Below are positions 1-10,485 of a DNA stretch of 64,000 nt, in pieces (the first letter of the stretch is position 1; every line of letters starts with the position of its first letter). Source of the stretch: Anolis sagrei (taxonomy: Eukaryota; Chordata; Lepidosauria; Squamata; Anolidae). The translations under genes were made by a program, and so were the position numbers. The notes beneath the pieces were generated by a model. That model searched no databases and had not been told where the DNA came from. It saw only the letters and a program-made list of their open reading frames with translations. Location of the stretch: assembly GCF_037176765.1 (NCBI RefSeq), contig NC_090023.1, forward strand, positions 47,013,366 through 47,077,365. The letters are read 5' to 3'.

Positions 1-556
1 TCAGTGCAGGTGTACACATGGCTATGTCTAATGATTCAAGACCATCCTTGTTTACTTTTCACATACAATAATTTCTGAAGTGTAAACATTCTTACCCACC
101 TGGGATTCTCCTTGTCCTGATGACAGTCCTGACATGCAAGAAACTAAATTTTGACCATTTCCCTAATATTTCCTAATGTTTTCCTATCCCCTGTGGTGTG
201 CTACTGATGATAAGCAACCCATCACACTATGCCAAGTAAACATGTTTTTTCCAAATCCTGTTTCCTGTTTCTAAACAGTAAAAATACAAGGAGAATTGGA
301 CTGACTCCCAACACTCTTTTTCAGACTTCAACTTAATCAAAGCAAATCAGCAACACTGATGAAATCATGCTCACACTGAGACATCATCAGGAATGTATAT
401 CTGTAATGCTCCCACGAGGACACATATAGCTACCTAATTAAGGCTTATTTTTAAGCAATCAAACAAATATGTTGCTAATCACAGCTAGCTGCCAATTAAT
501 CCCAAAATATATAATGTTTAAAATGCATTATAGACTACAGTACAAGAAAGGGACTG
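1..556. other. unassigned intergenic sequence
   Basis: I see no convincing open frame, RNA gene or known repeat here. The sequence is ordinary AT-rich intergenic DNA. Confidence 0.5.
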
Positions 557-670
557 TTATTATTATTATTATTATTATTATTATGTTTATGTTTATTTAT
601 ATCCTGCTTTTTCTCTCCATAGAGACTCGAAGCAGCTCATAATAAAAAGCATTACAATACAACATAAAAT

Positions 671-702
671 ATACAAATATACAAATATTTGTATATTTGT
701 AT
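671..702. repeat. perfect 32-bp AT palindrome
   Basis: Positions 671-702 equal their own reverse complement, with no spacer. It sits in the AT-rich part of the reversed L2 tail and is probably a by-product of microsatellite drift. Confidence 0.85.
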
Positions 703-743
703 TGTAAAGTTGTAGTGTAATGTATTGTATTCAAAAATTATCT

Positions 744-910
744 GAAGCCCCCTGGAGCGCAATGGGTTAAGCCACTGAGCTGCTGAACTTGCTAACCGAA
801 AGGCCTACAGACAATGCGGGCTCTTCGGCTTAGAAATGGAGATGAACAGCAACCCCTAGAGTTGGACACGACTAAACTTAATGTCAGGGAAAAACCTTTA
901 CCTTTACCTT
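744..910 (+). mobile_element. tRNA-derived SINE with Bov-B-type tail
   Basis: The head (744 on) matches the pol III A-box region of the squamate SINE seen elsewhere in this window. The end carries the Bov-B-like block with GGACACGACT and terminates in CTTTACCTTTACC. The middle is deleted relative to the copies at 3921 and 33905. Confidence 0.7.
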
Positions 911-1277
911 ACAATTATTAAAACAGCATTAAACCTCATTAATATTAAAAACAATTCAGGTTTAAACCATAAAAGCATATAAAATCACAGCAGCCTCTGA
1001 TGATCTTAGCAACCTTCATCTTAAATGCCTGCTTGAATAAAAAGTTTAAGCTGCTGTCAGAAGGACAGCAGGTAGCGGGCCATTCTGACTTCCCTGGGCA
1101 GAGAGTTCCAGAATCAAGGGGCAACCACTGAGAAGGACTGCTCCCTCATTCCCACCAACTGAGCTTGATATGGAAATTGGACCGAGAGAAGGGCCTCTCC
1201 TGAAGATCTCAGGGCCTGGGCAGGTTTGTACAATGGGATGTGGTCAGCCAAATAGCCTGGACCTGATCCATCTAGGG

Positions 1278-1412
1278 CAGTGGTTCTCAACCTGGGCTCC
1301 CCAGATGTTTTTGGCCTACAACTCCCAGAAATCCCAGCCAGTTTACCAGCTGTTAGGATTTCTTGGAGTTGAAGGCCAAAAACCTCTGGGGACCCCAGGT
1401 TGAGTACCACTG
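1278..1412. mobile_element. hAT MITE, 135 bp, perfect 8-bp TSD
   Basis: A near-palindromic element with ends CAGTGGTTCTCAACC and the matching inverted copy. It is flanked by the perfect direct repeat ATCTAGGG at 1270-1277 and 1413-1420. An 8-bp duplication with CAGTGGTTCTCAA ends is diagnostic of the hAT superfamily. It encodes no protein and would have been mobilised in trans. Sister copies lie at 20790 and 39151. Confidence 0.9.
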
Positions 1413-1549
1413 ATCTAGGGCTTTAATGGTCATAACCAGCTAGCCCTTAACCATTGAGAGAACACATAACATTCTAAAATTTGTTTATGTTAAATGCATG
1501 ATTGGTATTCAAAAGACCCTTCCACACATCCATATAACCTAAAATAGGG

Positions 1550-2110
1550 AGTCCCACAACCCAGGGGCCACCACTGAGAAGGCCTGTCTCTCGTCCCCAC
1601 CAGTTGTGCCTGTGAAGGAGGCGGGGCTGAGAGCAGGGCCTCCCCAATCTTTATCTCCAAAATGGTTCACAGGGGGAGATAAATTCAGACAAGTAAGCTG
1701 GGTTGGAACCGTTTAGGCCTTTATAGGCTAAAGTCAGCACTTTGAATTCTGCTCAGAAGCAGACTGGCAGCCAGTGGAGCTAACAGGGGGATTGTATGCT
1801 CCCTGTACGTTGCTCTGGTTAGCCACCTGACTGTTGCCTGTTTGACCCTTTGTAGCTTCTGAATAGTCTTCAAAGGCAACCCTATGCAGAGCATATTGCT
1901 GTAGTCTTTTTGGTATGAGTGCGGACTACCGTGGCCAAGTCTGACTTCCCTGAGTATGGGTGCAGTTGGCACACAAGTTTTAATTGTGCGAATACTCCCC
2001 TGGCCACCACCAAAACCTGAGGTTCCAGGCTCAGCTATGAGTCCTGGAGAACTCCCATGCTGCAAATCTGTGTTTTCAAGAAGAGTGTAACCCCATCCAA
2101 CACATTATTT
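1550..2110 (-). mobile_element. L2-clade LINE fragment
   Basis: A reversed L2 fragment parallel to the 10720-11500 copy. It contains the antisense of the conserved LWNS, YVGLPLKT and AFAQL region and ends near the GTGTAACCCCATCC block. It is decayed, with several frame breaks. Confidence 0.75.
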
Positions 2111-3629
2111 GGTAATAATAGTACCAAAAGGCAAAGTTCCCAAAACCAGCCGCACTATTTTTGTTCTAGAGAGGGAAAATCCCCCCCAAATCCTACCCCA
2201 TCCAATGAATAACAAGTAAATCACAAACAGTTTGCAGTCACTCTAGCTCTCTGTCTCTCTGAAAACTGGTAGAACCCAACCTTGTTCTCAAAACAAAAAA
2301 ACAAAACAAAAAACAATTCCAATCTATTCTAGCATTCTGTCCCCAGATCAACTCTTAAAAGCAAGTATGATTTCAGGAATTTATGAGTACATTAAATCTA
2401 ATAGCTTTTCAGCAGCTGTTACCATGACATTCAACAATGGTGTGTATGGCACATACTAATTTGTGTGAAAATTTCCTTAGTGGACATTTTGTAAGAAACA
2501 TGAAAGGTGCTGTTTTCCAGATTCTGATTCCCATCTAGTTTCAGTCACATAAACCTGTTGCTTTGAAACTTCCTGATGTCGGTTTTTGGCTCGATATTTC
2601 CAGTGAGACCAAAGCATATGAAACTTCATTACTATTGAGAAAGCAACACAATCACAGCCATGCAGTTGATGAATGGTGTCCCAAGTTCTGCTGAAAACAT
2701 TATTACGAAATAGATCAGCTTCGTATCAGAAGCGTTGAAGTTTTTATCGCCTTTCCATTTCCAGTAATGGTTCTCTTGTCACAAGGGTTTCATAATCTCA
2801 AAAGAGGGCAACTCTTAGATTGAAGAAAATGATTTATAAAACTCCTATCATGATTTGAGAATAGATATGTAAATCAGAAATGTTTTCGTGAAGTGAAAAT
2901 TGCTGTTGCCGCTGCTCTTTGATAAATAGGAACTCCATGTTCTAAGGAGAAATAATTTAAATTCATAAACTCGGCACATAACTTCATGGGAATAGCATTA
3001 TGTTAATGAAAACTATTAACATAAGCTTATCTAATTAAACTCCAATAATGGCTCTTTGTAGGAAAACGTACACAGTTCAATTTTTCCTGAATGATTTAAC
3101 GGCCTTTTCACGCTGCACAATTATAACACTATTATACCCCTTTAATTGCAATGCCTGTATCCTGTGAAATTCTGAGATTTGTTGTTTGGTGAAGCATTAG
3201 ATCTCGGTGGCTGAGAATTCGAAATATTCCTCTCTAAATGGTACAGCCCAAGATTGCATACAACGGAACTACTGCAGTTCAAATGAAATCACAACACTAT
3301 AAATGTGTTGTATGAGACATCCTCCCGGGAATTTCTCTTCCAGACAAAACAAAACCCCAAGTTCTTCTTCTCTAACTGCTTTAAGGAAGCATCTGAGGAT
3401 GATAAACTCCAATGTTTTTGTTTCCAGACTGTGCAAATAGTTCAACATGGAAATACGAAATTCTTACAGCATCTCAATAATAAAACATTGATTTCCTTAA
3501 TATATATGGAATCTGTCGGAATCTGTCAGAATTTAAAACACACTTGAAGGAAGCCTACCCCACCAGTTTTAATCACAAATGTTAAACTTGCATCTTATGT
3601 CTAAGACCACCATGGGCTGCTATGATTTT
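2111..3629. other. unassigned intergenic sequence
   Basis: No gene or clear repeat is seen. The 80-codon open frame at 3305 has no domain, no splice context and no recognisable homology, and is probably chance. Confidence 0.5.
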
Positions 3630-3822
3630 GTGATGTTATTTTATATGCTTTTATGATTTTAACCTAGATTGTTTTAATGTTAATGTTATTTGATACTGCT
3701 TTAACATTTGTATATTTTTATATTTAAGTTGTATTGAAATGCTTTTAGTTGTGAGCCACTTTGAATCTCTGTATGGAGACAATAAGCAGGATATAAATAA
3801 ACATAATAAATAAATAAATAAT
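3630..3822 (+). mobile_element. L2-type 3' tail
   Basis: The typical squamate L2 3' end: GTGAGCCACTTTGAATC, then GGATATAAATAAACATAAT and a TAAA microsatellite. It is non-coding. Confidence 0.7.
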
Positions 3823-3920
3823 GTGTATTTTTGATATGTATTTTGCAAAAATATGTTGTAATATGTGTATTTTATAGAATTTCAAATGATTATTTGTTTT
3901 TAGCGATGTTGTAACCCACT

Positions 3921-4212
3921 TTGGGGTCCCCTGGTGGCACAGCAGGTTAAACCGCTTAGCTGCTGAACTTCCTAGCCAAAAGTTTGGCTGTTTGAATCCA
4001 GGGAGCAGGATGATCTCTCACTGTTAGGCCCAACTTCTGCCAACGTAGCAGTCCGAAAGCGTGCAAGTGTGAGTAGATCAATAGGTACCACTTCTGTAGG
4101 AAAGGAACAGCACTCCATGCAGTCATGCAGTCCACATGAACTTGGAGGTGTCTACAGAGAAAACCAGCTGTTCAGCTTAGATGAGCACCACCCCCAGAGT
4201 AAGAAATGACTG
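3921..4212 (+). mobile_element. tRNA-derived SINE with Bov-B tail
   Basis: The head has GGTGGCACAGCAGGTTAA (A box) and a degenerate B box near TTTGAATCC. The body contains GTGAGTAGATCAATAGGTACC and the CATGCAGTCATGC block, followed by the Bov-B-like CCCCCAGAGT tail. The layout matches the Sauria-type SINE of squamates, which uses the Bov-B LINE machinery. Confidence 0.8.
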
Positions 4213-4593
4213 CCGCTAGCTGCAGAAAAAGCTGCTGACCGGAAGATCAGCAGTTTGAAGCCATGAGCTGGGGTGAGCTCCTGACTTTTCAGTCCTAGTT
4301 TCTGCCAACCCAACAGTTCAAAAGCATGCAATGTGAGATCAATAGGTACCACCTTGGTGGGAAGGTAAGAGGGCACCCCACGCTGACATGCAACATGGAA
4401 AATGGAACGAATACCCCATGGCTGGACTTGAGCATTGCCTCCAAACGCCGGAAGTGCGAAAGGGCAAGGCCTTTACCTTATCTGTGTATTGTATGTGTAA
4501 AAAAGGCATTGAATGGTTGCCTTATTTGTATACTGTAATCCGCTCTGAATCCCTCTGGGGAGATAATGCAGAATATAAATAAAGTGTATGAAC
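4213..4593 (+). mobile_element. second SINE fused to an L2-type tail
   Basis: A second, 5'-truncated SINE body repeats GATCAATAGGTACC and ends in GGCCTTTACCTT at about 4476. It is followed directly by an L2-type tail with GTAATCCGCTCTGAATCCCT and AATATAAATAAAG. Whether this is one composite SINE or two abutting insertions cannot be settled from one copy. Confidence 0.6.
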
Positions 4594-4698
4594 CTAAATC
4601 ACTTTATGTTATGTTAAAAATAGTGATTGCACAGCTGATCACTATTTTCCAAGTGACTAAAATGATGTTGAAACACGTCTGTAAAGGATGTAACCCAG

Positions 4699-5036
4699 CA
4701 GGCATGTAGCTGGGGGGGGGGGGGGGGGGGGGGGGCTTGAGGGGCTTCAGCCCCCCTGCCGAAATTCTCATGGTGGTTCGCAAAAAGGCCTTACTGGTGC
4801 ATTATTTAAACTGTTATGTTTATTCATATCATGATCTGATCACCATACTCAATATATCCCATATGCATGGGGGTATTGGGGTAACGATACAAAAGGTTTA
4901 CTAGGCTAGACCCTCTTTCACTCAGACTCAGCCCCCCCCAAAAACTCAGCCCCCCCCAAAACTCCCCCTTGAAAAAAAATCAGTCCCCCCCCCCCCCCCC
5001 GAAACGAAATCCTGGCTACGGGCCTGTAACCCAGCC
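4699..5036 (-). mobile_element. G-run hAT-like element, 338 bp, perfect 8-bp TSD
   Basis: The ends CAGGCATGTAGC and (reversed) CAGGCCCGTAGCC form short inverted repeats. The perfect 8-bp duplication TAACCCAG lies at 4691-4698 and 5037-5044, which supports hAT. Inside are long G/C runs at both ends around a core of about 170 bp (CATACTCAATATATCCCATA). A second copy in the opposite orientation lies at 18215-18519. No transposase is encoded. Confidence 0.85.
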
Positions 5037-5071
5037 TTAGTGAGTCTCTCTGCCTGCTTTCAATATTATCA

Positions 5072-5442
5072 TATTTCACTGCATAATAGTCACACTTTCC
5101 CCCTTTGGGGGGTGGGGGGTGGGAGGGAGTGCAAGTAGTATGCAGCAAAATAAATAAATAAATGAAGCAGTTGAGAGCCAGTGGAAGCCCTGTCACTGCA
5201 AAGGGGACAGGCGCATGGGGGAGTGAAGATACAGTCCCCTGCACGCCTGCCCTTTTGGCACTATGAGGTTAGACCCGGCTGGCATCAGAGCCAAGTCCTG
5301 TAGTGCCAAATTGGCAGGCACATCCTTCATTCCCTTGCCTGGGCAAGTGGCTATTGTATAGGGAATAATAAAAAGTCAAAAATTCCACTCCAAAAATGGA
5401 GGTGTAACTATTATGCAATGGCGACAATTATGCAATGAAATA
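5072..5442. mobile_element. TIR element, about 371 bp, non-autonomous
   Basis: The ends TATTTCACTGCATAATAGTC (5072) and the reverse complement of 5423-5442 (TATTTCATTGCATAATTGTC) match at 18 of 20 positions. A second subterminal TGCATAATAGT copy lies inside the right end. The interior is non-coding, with a TAAA run. The superfamily is not assigned because no clear target duplication is visible. Confidence 0.6.
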
Positions 5443-6402
5443 CAGGATTTCTTTCCTAAAACCTTATAACCAGGATCAGTGGGAGTTGATAACTCCAGTA
5501 GAAGTGGAGAATCAACTCCAACATTTAATCCAACCATTAAAATAGCTTTAGGATTCAGCACCTTAGATGGCTCTTTTAAATTTCAGACAAAAACCCAAAA
5601 CTGATTCACAAAATTGTAGCCATCAGCATTCACTGAAAGGAAGACTGGAAGAAGTACACCTAAGGCAAGAAGGAGAATCTGCTGCCAGCTTAATTCTTTC
5701 CTCTTATCTCCCTTTAGCTCAATGCAAACGCATACAGTTTGGGACAAAGTTAAAATGGTTTCTTTAATACTTAAAATGGGCTGTTAACCTCAATATGCAT
5801 TTTCAAATCGCTGTAGAAAATTTTAAAGCAAAATAAGTAATAAAATAGATTATGTGCTAAGTTGTCAATGATCCATAATAACCAGAACAGGTTCCCTATG
5901 GATATGAGGCACAGTAAAAATGCTAGTTTCTCTCTCTTTTTGTATGCCCATTGGCACATTGTTTAACAAGGCAAGATCCTGATGGGCTTCTTAGGTCTTA
6001 ATGCTTTCTATGTAGCAGTTACCACATATTTATCCCAAGAGAAGTAAACTTTGAAATATGTTTGCTGAAGGTAATTCCTTTCCTGCTACACAGGACTTGT
6101 AGATTTTGAAGCAATGCTTCTAAGTGATAGTTCTGTCTGTAAGGGATGGAGTTGTTCATCTCATGACTCTTAGAGATATACTATTCACCTTTGCACAACT
6201 TAAAGAAACAGAAAAATATATTTCTAAGAGATTAGGAAAGAAAATTCTTGAAGGAGTTTATAGTATATTTTAGACCCTCATGACACCATTGCTTTTACAA
6301 AGCAGTTTGTGCATGTGTGTGTGTCTGTTTTGAAGTCTTTTGTTGACATAAGGTGATAGGGGCTTTTGTTGGAAATGGGAACAGTTATTTGTGTTTCTCA
6401 TA
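5443..6402. other. unassigned intergenic sequence
   Basis: I see no gene, RNA or recognised repeat here apart from a short TG run near 6312. Confidence 0.5.
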
Positions 6403-6552
6403 TGCCAGAGATGAGGAACTTTCAGTTATTCTGATGTTGCTTGACTACAATTGCCCGTTTTATGAGCCCATTTACAATTGTCTTATTTCTGCTAGGGATG
6501 GTTGGAGCTGCAGTTCAGCAACATCTGTAAAGCCACATGTTTTCCACTTCTG
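6403..6552. mobile_element. degenerate palindromic DNA-transposon relic
   Basis: The two halves resemble each other in inverted orientation (TTGACTACAATTGCC against GGAGCTGCAGTTCAGCAACA). This is the pattern of amniote MITEs with a GTTGTAGTCCAACAACAT centre. It is old and diverged. Confidence 0.4.
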
Positions 6553-6995
6553 TCACAACGGCAAGCATTTTTAACATAAAAGAAACCATACAATGCATGG
6601 CTAATTAAGGAAGAAGCATCATATTGCTCATCAGTAGTGATTGCATAAAGCTGATGTCATTTGTGATGATAATGGCAAAGAATTATGTAGAAAAAGCTGG
6701 CACATTTGCCCATCTTCCTAGAATACTGATTTGGTTGGAATTATACAGGTTGTGTATCAATTATCCCCAAATCCAAAATATGCTAAAGTAGAATTGTTTA
6801 AATGGGTGGCTGAGATGGTGACCCCTTTCCTCCTGAAGTTTCAATGTACACAAACTTTAGTTTTATGCATTTTTTAAAAAATATATGTGTGTCTGTCTAA
6901 AATTATCTTCAAGCTATGTGTATAAGGTGTGTATGAAACATAAATGAATGTTGTGTTTAGATTTGGGTCCCATCTCCAAGATAACTCTTTATGTA
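6553..6995. other. unassigned intergenic sequence
   Basis: No gene or recognised repeat is seen. Confidence 0.45.
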
Positions 6996-7395
6996 CATAG
7001 ATACCTCTACTTATGTTACTTACTTACTTGCTTAGGCAATCCCTCGTTGTCCAAATATAATGGTCTCCCAAGTGTAGTGTCTTGGCGGTAGATATGTAGG
7101 TGACTGTGGAGCCCTATTCTTCCATAGTGAGGGCATCAGTTTCCAGGTGGAAGGTGGTCCTGTTCAGGGCTGGCTTGACACACCTTCCTCTTGGCACGTT
7201 CCTCCCTTTCACCCTCCATTCGTGCCTCTTCAAATTCCGCAGTACTGCTGGTCACAGCTGACCTTCAGTTAGGGTGCTCAAGGGTCAGGGCTTCCCAGTT
7301 CTTGGTATCTATGCCACAGTTTTTTAAGGTTAGCTTTAAGCCCATCTTTAAATCTCTTTTCCTGTCCACCAACATTCTATTTTTCATTCTTGAGT
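6996..7395 (-). mobile_element. LINE ORF2 3' fragment with zinc-finger remnant
   Basis: Read on the - strand, the stretch gives LKLTLKNCGIDTKNWEAL, then a remnant of a CPxCGR...RIGLxSHLxxHR motif. This is the C-terminal basic region and C2H2-like finger of a vertebrate endonuclease/reverse-transcriptase LINE ORF2, but stops interrupt it. An ACTT microsatellite sits at its right-hand (3') end, 7015-7033. The exact clade is not certain; it may match the reverse-transcriptase fragment at 55310. Confidence 0.6.
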
Positions 7396-7764
7396 TGAGA
7401 GTATAGTAACATATATACACCTATAAATGTTCCAAAAAAGTTTGACATCCAAATCACTTCTGGCCCCAACAATTTTGGATAAGGAATATCCAACCTATAT
7501 GACATTCCTGCAACTAAAGTGTTTTCCCTGGCATCAGTCTTTCACAAAGCAAATCTATTACATGAAAATGGTCACCTGAAATTGGGGGGGGGATGGGGGG
7601 GGGCTGACAGACCGGACCAGATTAATAGAATTTCAGTGGGAAAATTTGCTTTTATATAAGAGAATTTTGAGTTAACAGCTCAGTCACCGAAGAATTAAAC
7701 TCTTAAATCAATGTATCACAGTATAATATTTTGATTAAGGGAAGTAATAAAACCACTCTATTCC
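7396..7764. other. unassigned sequence with G-run
   Basis: No gene is seen. A G-rich run lies at about 7586-7603. Confidence 0.45.
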
Positions 7765-7965
7765 ATTTTGTCAGATCTCACTTGGAATATTGTTTCCAGT
7801 TCTGGGCACTACAATTCAAGAAGAAAAAAGAAAATGATCAAAGGTCTGGAAGTTTAGCCCTATGAAAAGTAGCTAAAGGAGCGGGTTATGATTAGCCTGA
7901 AGATAAAGTCACTTGCCAACTAGCTTAGAAAGCATCTGAAAAGATACCCTTTGCAACCCTTTTAA
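7765..7965 (+). mobile_element. old CR1 fragment
   Basis: Codons resemble HLEYCFQFWALQFKK followed by MIKGLE, the conserved CR1 C-terminal peptides, but with many changes. It is older than the other CR1 copies in this window. Confidence 0.6.
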
Positions 7966-8560
7966 AATGCCAAGATATCTCTACCCTACACTTGAAGCTT
8001 ACGTCATGAGATTAACACAGTAGGTTGCCGTTTCTTAAGTGGCTCAGTAGAATTGCAATGAAGTGGTAGGAAGAAGAGGTGCCTTTGTGGATTTTCCTAT
8101 TCTATAATTATGTCCTCCATGGGTGATAAGGTTGAATATTAGGGCTGCTGGGTCTACTATAGGGAAGAGTAAGACAGACATCTTAGGCAGAGAATATTGA
8201 GAGAGAGAGCTGTGGCAGTTCCCACTTTCACCCCAAAGCCATTGCTTATCAGCAACAGACTACTTCTGTGTTTGAAGACAGACTTATATGCCACTGGACC
8301 TGAACCACTTAGCAAGTTGACTTGATGGACCATTCCCCATTTTTAATGAAGATGTAATATTTAGTTGCAAGTCCAATTTACTGCTATATGTGGAGTGTAG
8401 TGGAGTGTAGTGTATGTGGAAAGTGACTACAAGAAGCCTGGCCATTGCCCACCTCTGCTCCATGTCTTTCAGAATGAGCATGCCTGCTATATTTTTATTT
8501 CAGCCTCCACCATGATTTTTCTCTCAACATCAGTTTCTTAGGCTCCAAGTTTAATAACAG
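7966..8560. other. unassigned intergenic sequence
   Basis: No gene or recognised repeat is seen, apart from a short duplicated GGAGTGTAGT block near 8393-8412. Confidence 0.45.
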
Positions 8561-8572
8561 GTAGATAAAACA

Positions 8573-8712
8573 TGAGAGAAGCCTCCCAGCAGGATGGTAA
8601 CACATCTGGGTGTCCCCTGGGCAACATCTCAGTAGATGGTCAATTCTCTCACACCAGAAGCAACTTGCAATATGTTCTCAAGTCACTTCTGACACAATAA
8701 AACAATAATTTT
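8573..8712 (+). mobile_element. tRNA-derived SINE, 3' part
   Basis: Contains GAGAGAAGCCTCCCAGCAGG, GTGTCCCCTGGGCAACAT and AATTCTCTCACACCAGAAGC, the body of the same SINE family as the 17470 copy. The tRNA-like head is missing. Confidence 0.75.
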
Positions 8713-9941
8713 TAAAAACCTGAAGAAAATATATCATCTAAAGAAAAGACTTCTGTCTCAGTTTCCAAAACTAGGATCTATATGGAAGTGGTTGATCTAT
8801 GTGACTTGATGTGAACCTCATGGTATCACTAGACCAATGCAGCCGTTTCATGGGTGTCAAAAAGGAGGGCAGGATTTCTCTCAATGGAAAATGTGGGTTT
8901 TCAAAAATGACTTCAAAGCCGTGGTTAAAAGTGTTATTCAAAGTTCTGGAAAAAAAAGTAGTGGTTTCTCCACAGGAAGTCTACAAACCTATTTATAATG
9001 AGAAGATGTCTTTCAACTGCAGGTGAAACCATGAAAGCAATGTTTTGAGGCACACTTTTTTCTTAAAATATAATGATGTGCTATTTAAAACCTAAACGAT
9101 GGTTAATTGTTAGGGTTGACAATTAAGAAAAGAAAACTTAATTCATTGATCTAAATTGCATGCAGACACTATACAATAATACTGAAGAAAACTTTATATT
9201 TTCTTTGTTTTTAGTTGTGAGTATTGCTTTTAATAGAATTTCAATAGTATTTGTTAGGACTGGCAACATTTTTGAAAGACACAGTATTTCATATTTGAAA
9301 CAAAGGGCCATGCGCTTCTTTTAATGATGGTGCTTTATGTATGCACTTTTTAGAAGTTTTTGCATTGATTTTTTTAAAGTCTACTCTGTAATTAATTGAT
9401 GATAACTCTTTATTATATGAAAAATGTTTAATTACCTCAGAGGAATCAAAAGCCAGTGTTATTGAATGTGTTGGGGATTACTTTCATGGAACTTCCAGTG
9501 TTGCATATATGCATCCAACTTCCAAGCAAACAGGATTCCATATTCATGTAGAATTCACATTCTTCTTAAAGAGGGCAGAAAACTGTATGGTATTTGTGTG
9601 AGATGCATTTCATTTATGTATATATTTATTTGGGGCATTCATGTGCTACTTTTCGCCCACAAAAGCTTTCAGAGCATCTTAAAATTGTTAACTTGACTGC
9701 TGTCATGCTGACAATCTAAATAAGACATGGTACACAAAGAACAAAGAATGGCAATGAGTTTTTGGAGGGTTGATTTTTTACTCAAATATATAGACTTATA
9801 CATGAGTATCTGGCTAAATCCAACAGATACTGGCTGCATCATTCTGTCTGCAGCCAAGTCCTTGCAGTACCAGCCAAGAAGTTTTGGTTTCTGAGGAGGA
9901 AACCTCCCCAGCACCTCTTTACCATCCTGACAATAAAAATA
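8713..9941. other. unassigned intergenic sequence
   Basis: No gene or clear repeat. Open frames of 70-80 codons here lack any domain or splice context. Confidence 0.45.
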
Positions 9942-10019
9942 CAGGGTTAGTCAAAATGCATAGGCCAGTAAGCCATTCAATTGAATGGCTTATTGGCCTA
10001 TGCATTTTGACTAACCCTG
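9942..10019. mobile_element. 78-bp near-perfect palindromic MITE with TA target site
   Basis: Two 39-bp arms beginning CAGGGTTAGTCAAAATGCAT meet with no spacer and differ at one position. TA dinucleotides flank both sides (9940-9941, 10020-10021), which fits a Tc1/mariner-type element reduced to its two ends. The transcript or single strand could fold into a 39-bp hairpin. Confidence 0.85.
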
Positions 10020-10235
10020 TACATTCATAATTAACTAACAATTTGCTGTCATATTATGACACAAACAAAACTAACTGGTTAAGGAACAATCTTTATTCTG
10101 TTTAAACAAAGGGCTAGTGCCATCCTTTCTTGAGGAACTCACAGCACAACAGGATGGCCTGCAAATATCTAACTCATCTCTGTCCTTCCAGCATGGACTG
10201 CTGAAACAATGCCATATATTACCTTGTTCCCTTCA

Positions 10236-10444
10236 TATTTATTTATTTATGTGATTTATATACCACTTTTCTCAACCCCTGGGGGACTCAAAGTGGTCCA
10301 CAACAAAATAGATGGCAAAATCCAATGCCTCACAAAATATAAAATACAAGGAGGAAAAGACAAAATTAAAGACTTTGGAAGATTATAGTTGACCCCAGCA
10401 AGAGGGGAGACCGGAAGTACAGAACCTAATTTTTCTTCTAAATT

Positions 10445-10485
<41 letters not shown>

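Larger units (their letters stand above)
558..1445 (-). mobile_element. L2-clade LINE 3' part, interrupted
   Basis: The stretch opens with a TTA microsatellite (558-583) and the reversed 3' end of an L2-type LINE. Toward 1450 it reads antisense to the LINE C-terminus; the reversed frame contains LWNS-like and FSVVAP peptides typical of the L2 reverse-transcriptase tail. A SINE (744-910) and a hAT MITE (1278-1412) interrupt it. It is a decayed, 5'-truncated copy. Confidence 0.7.
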
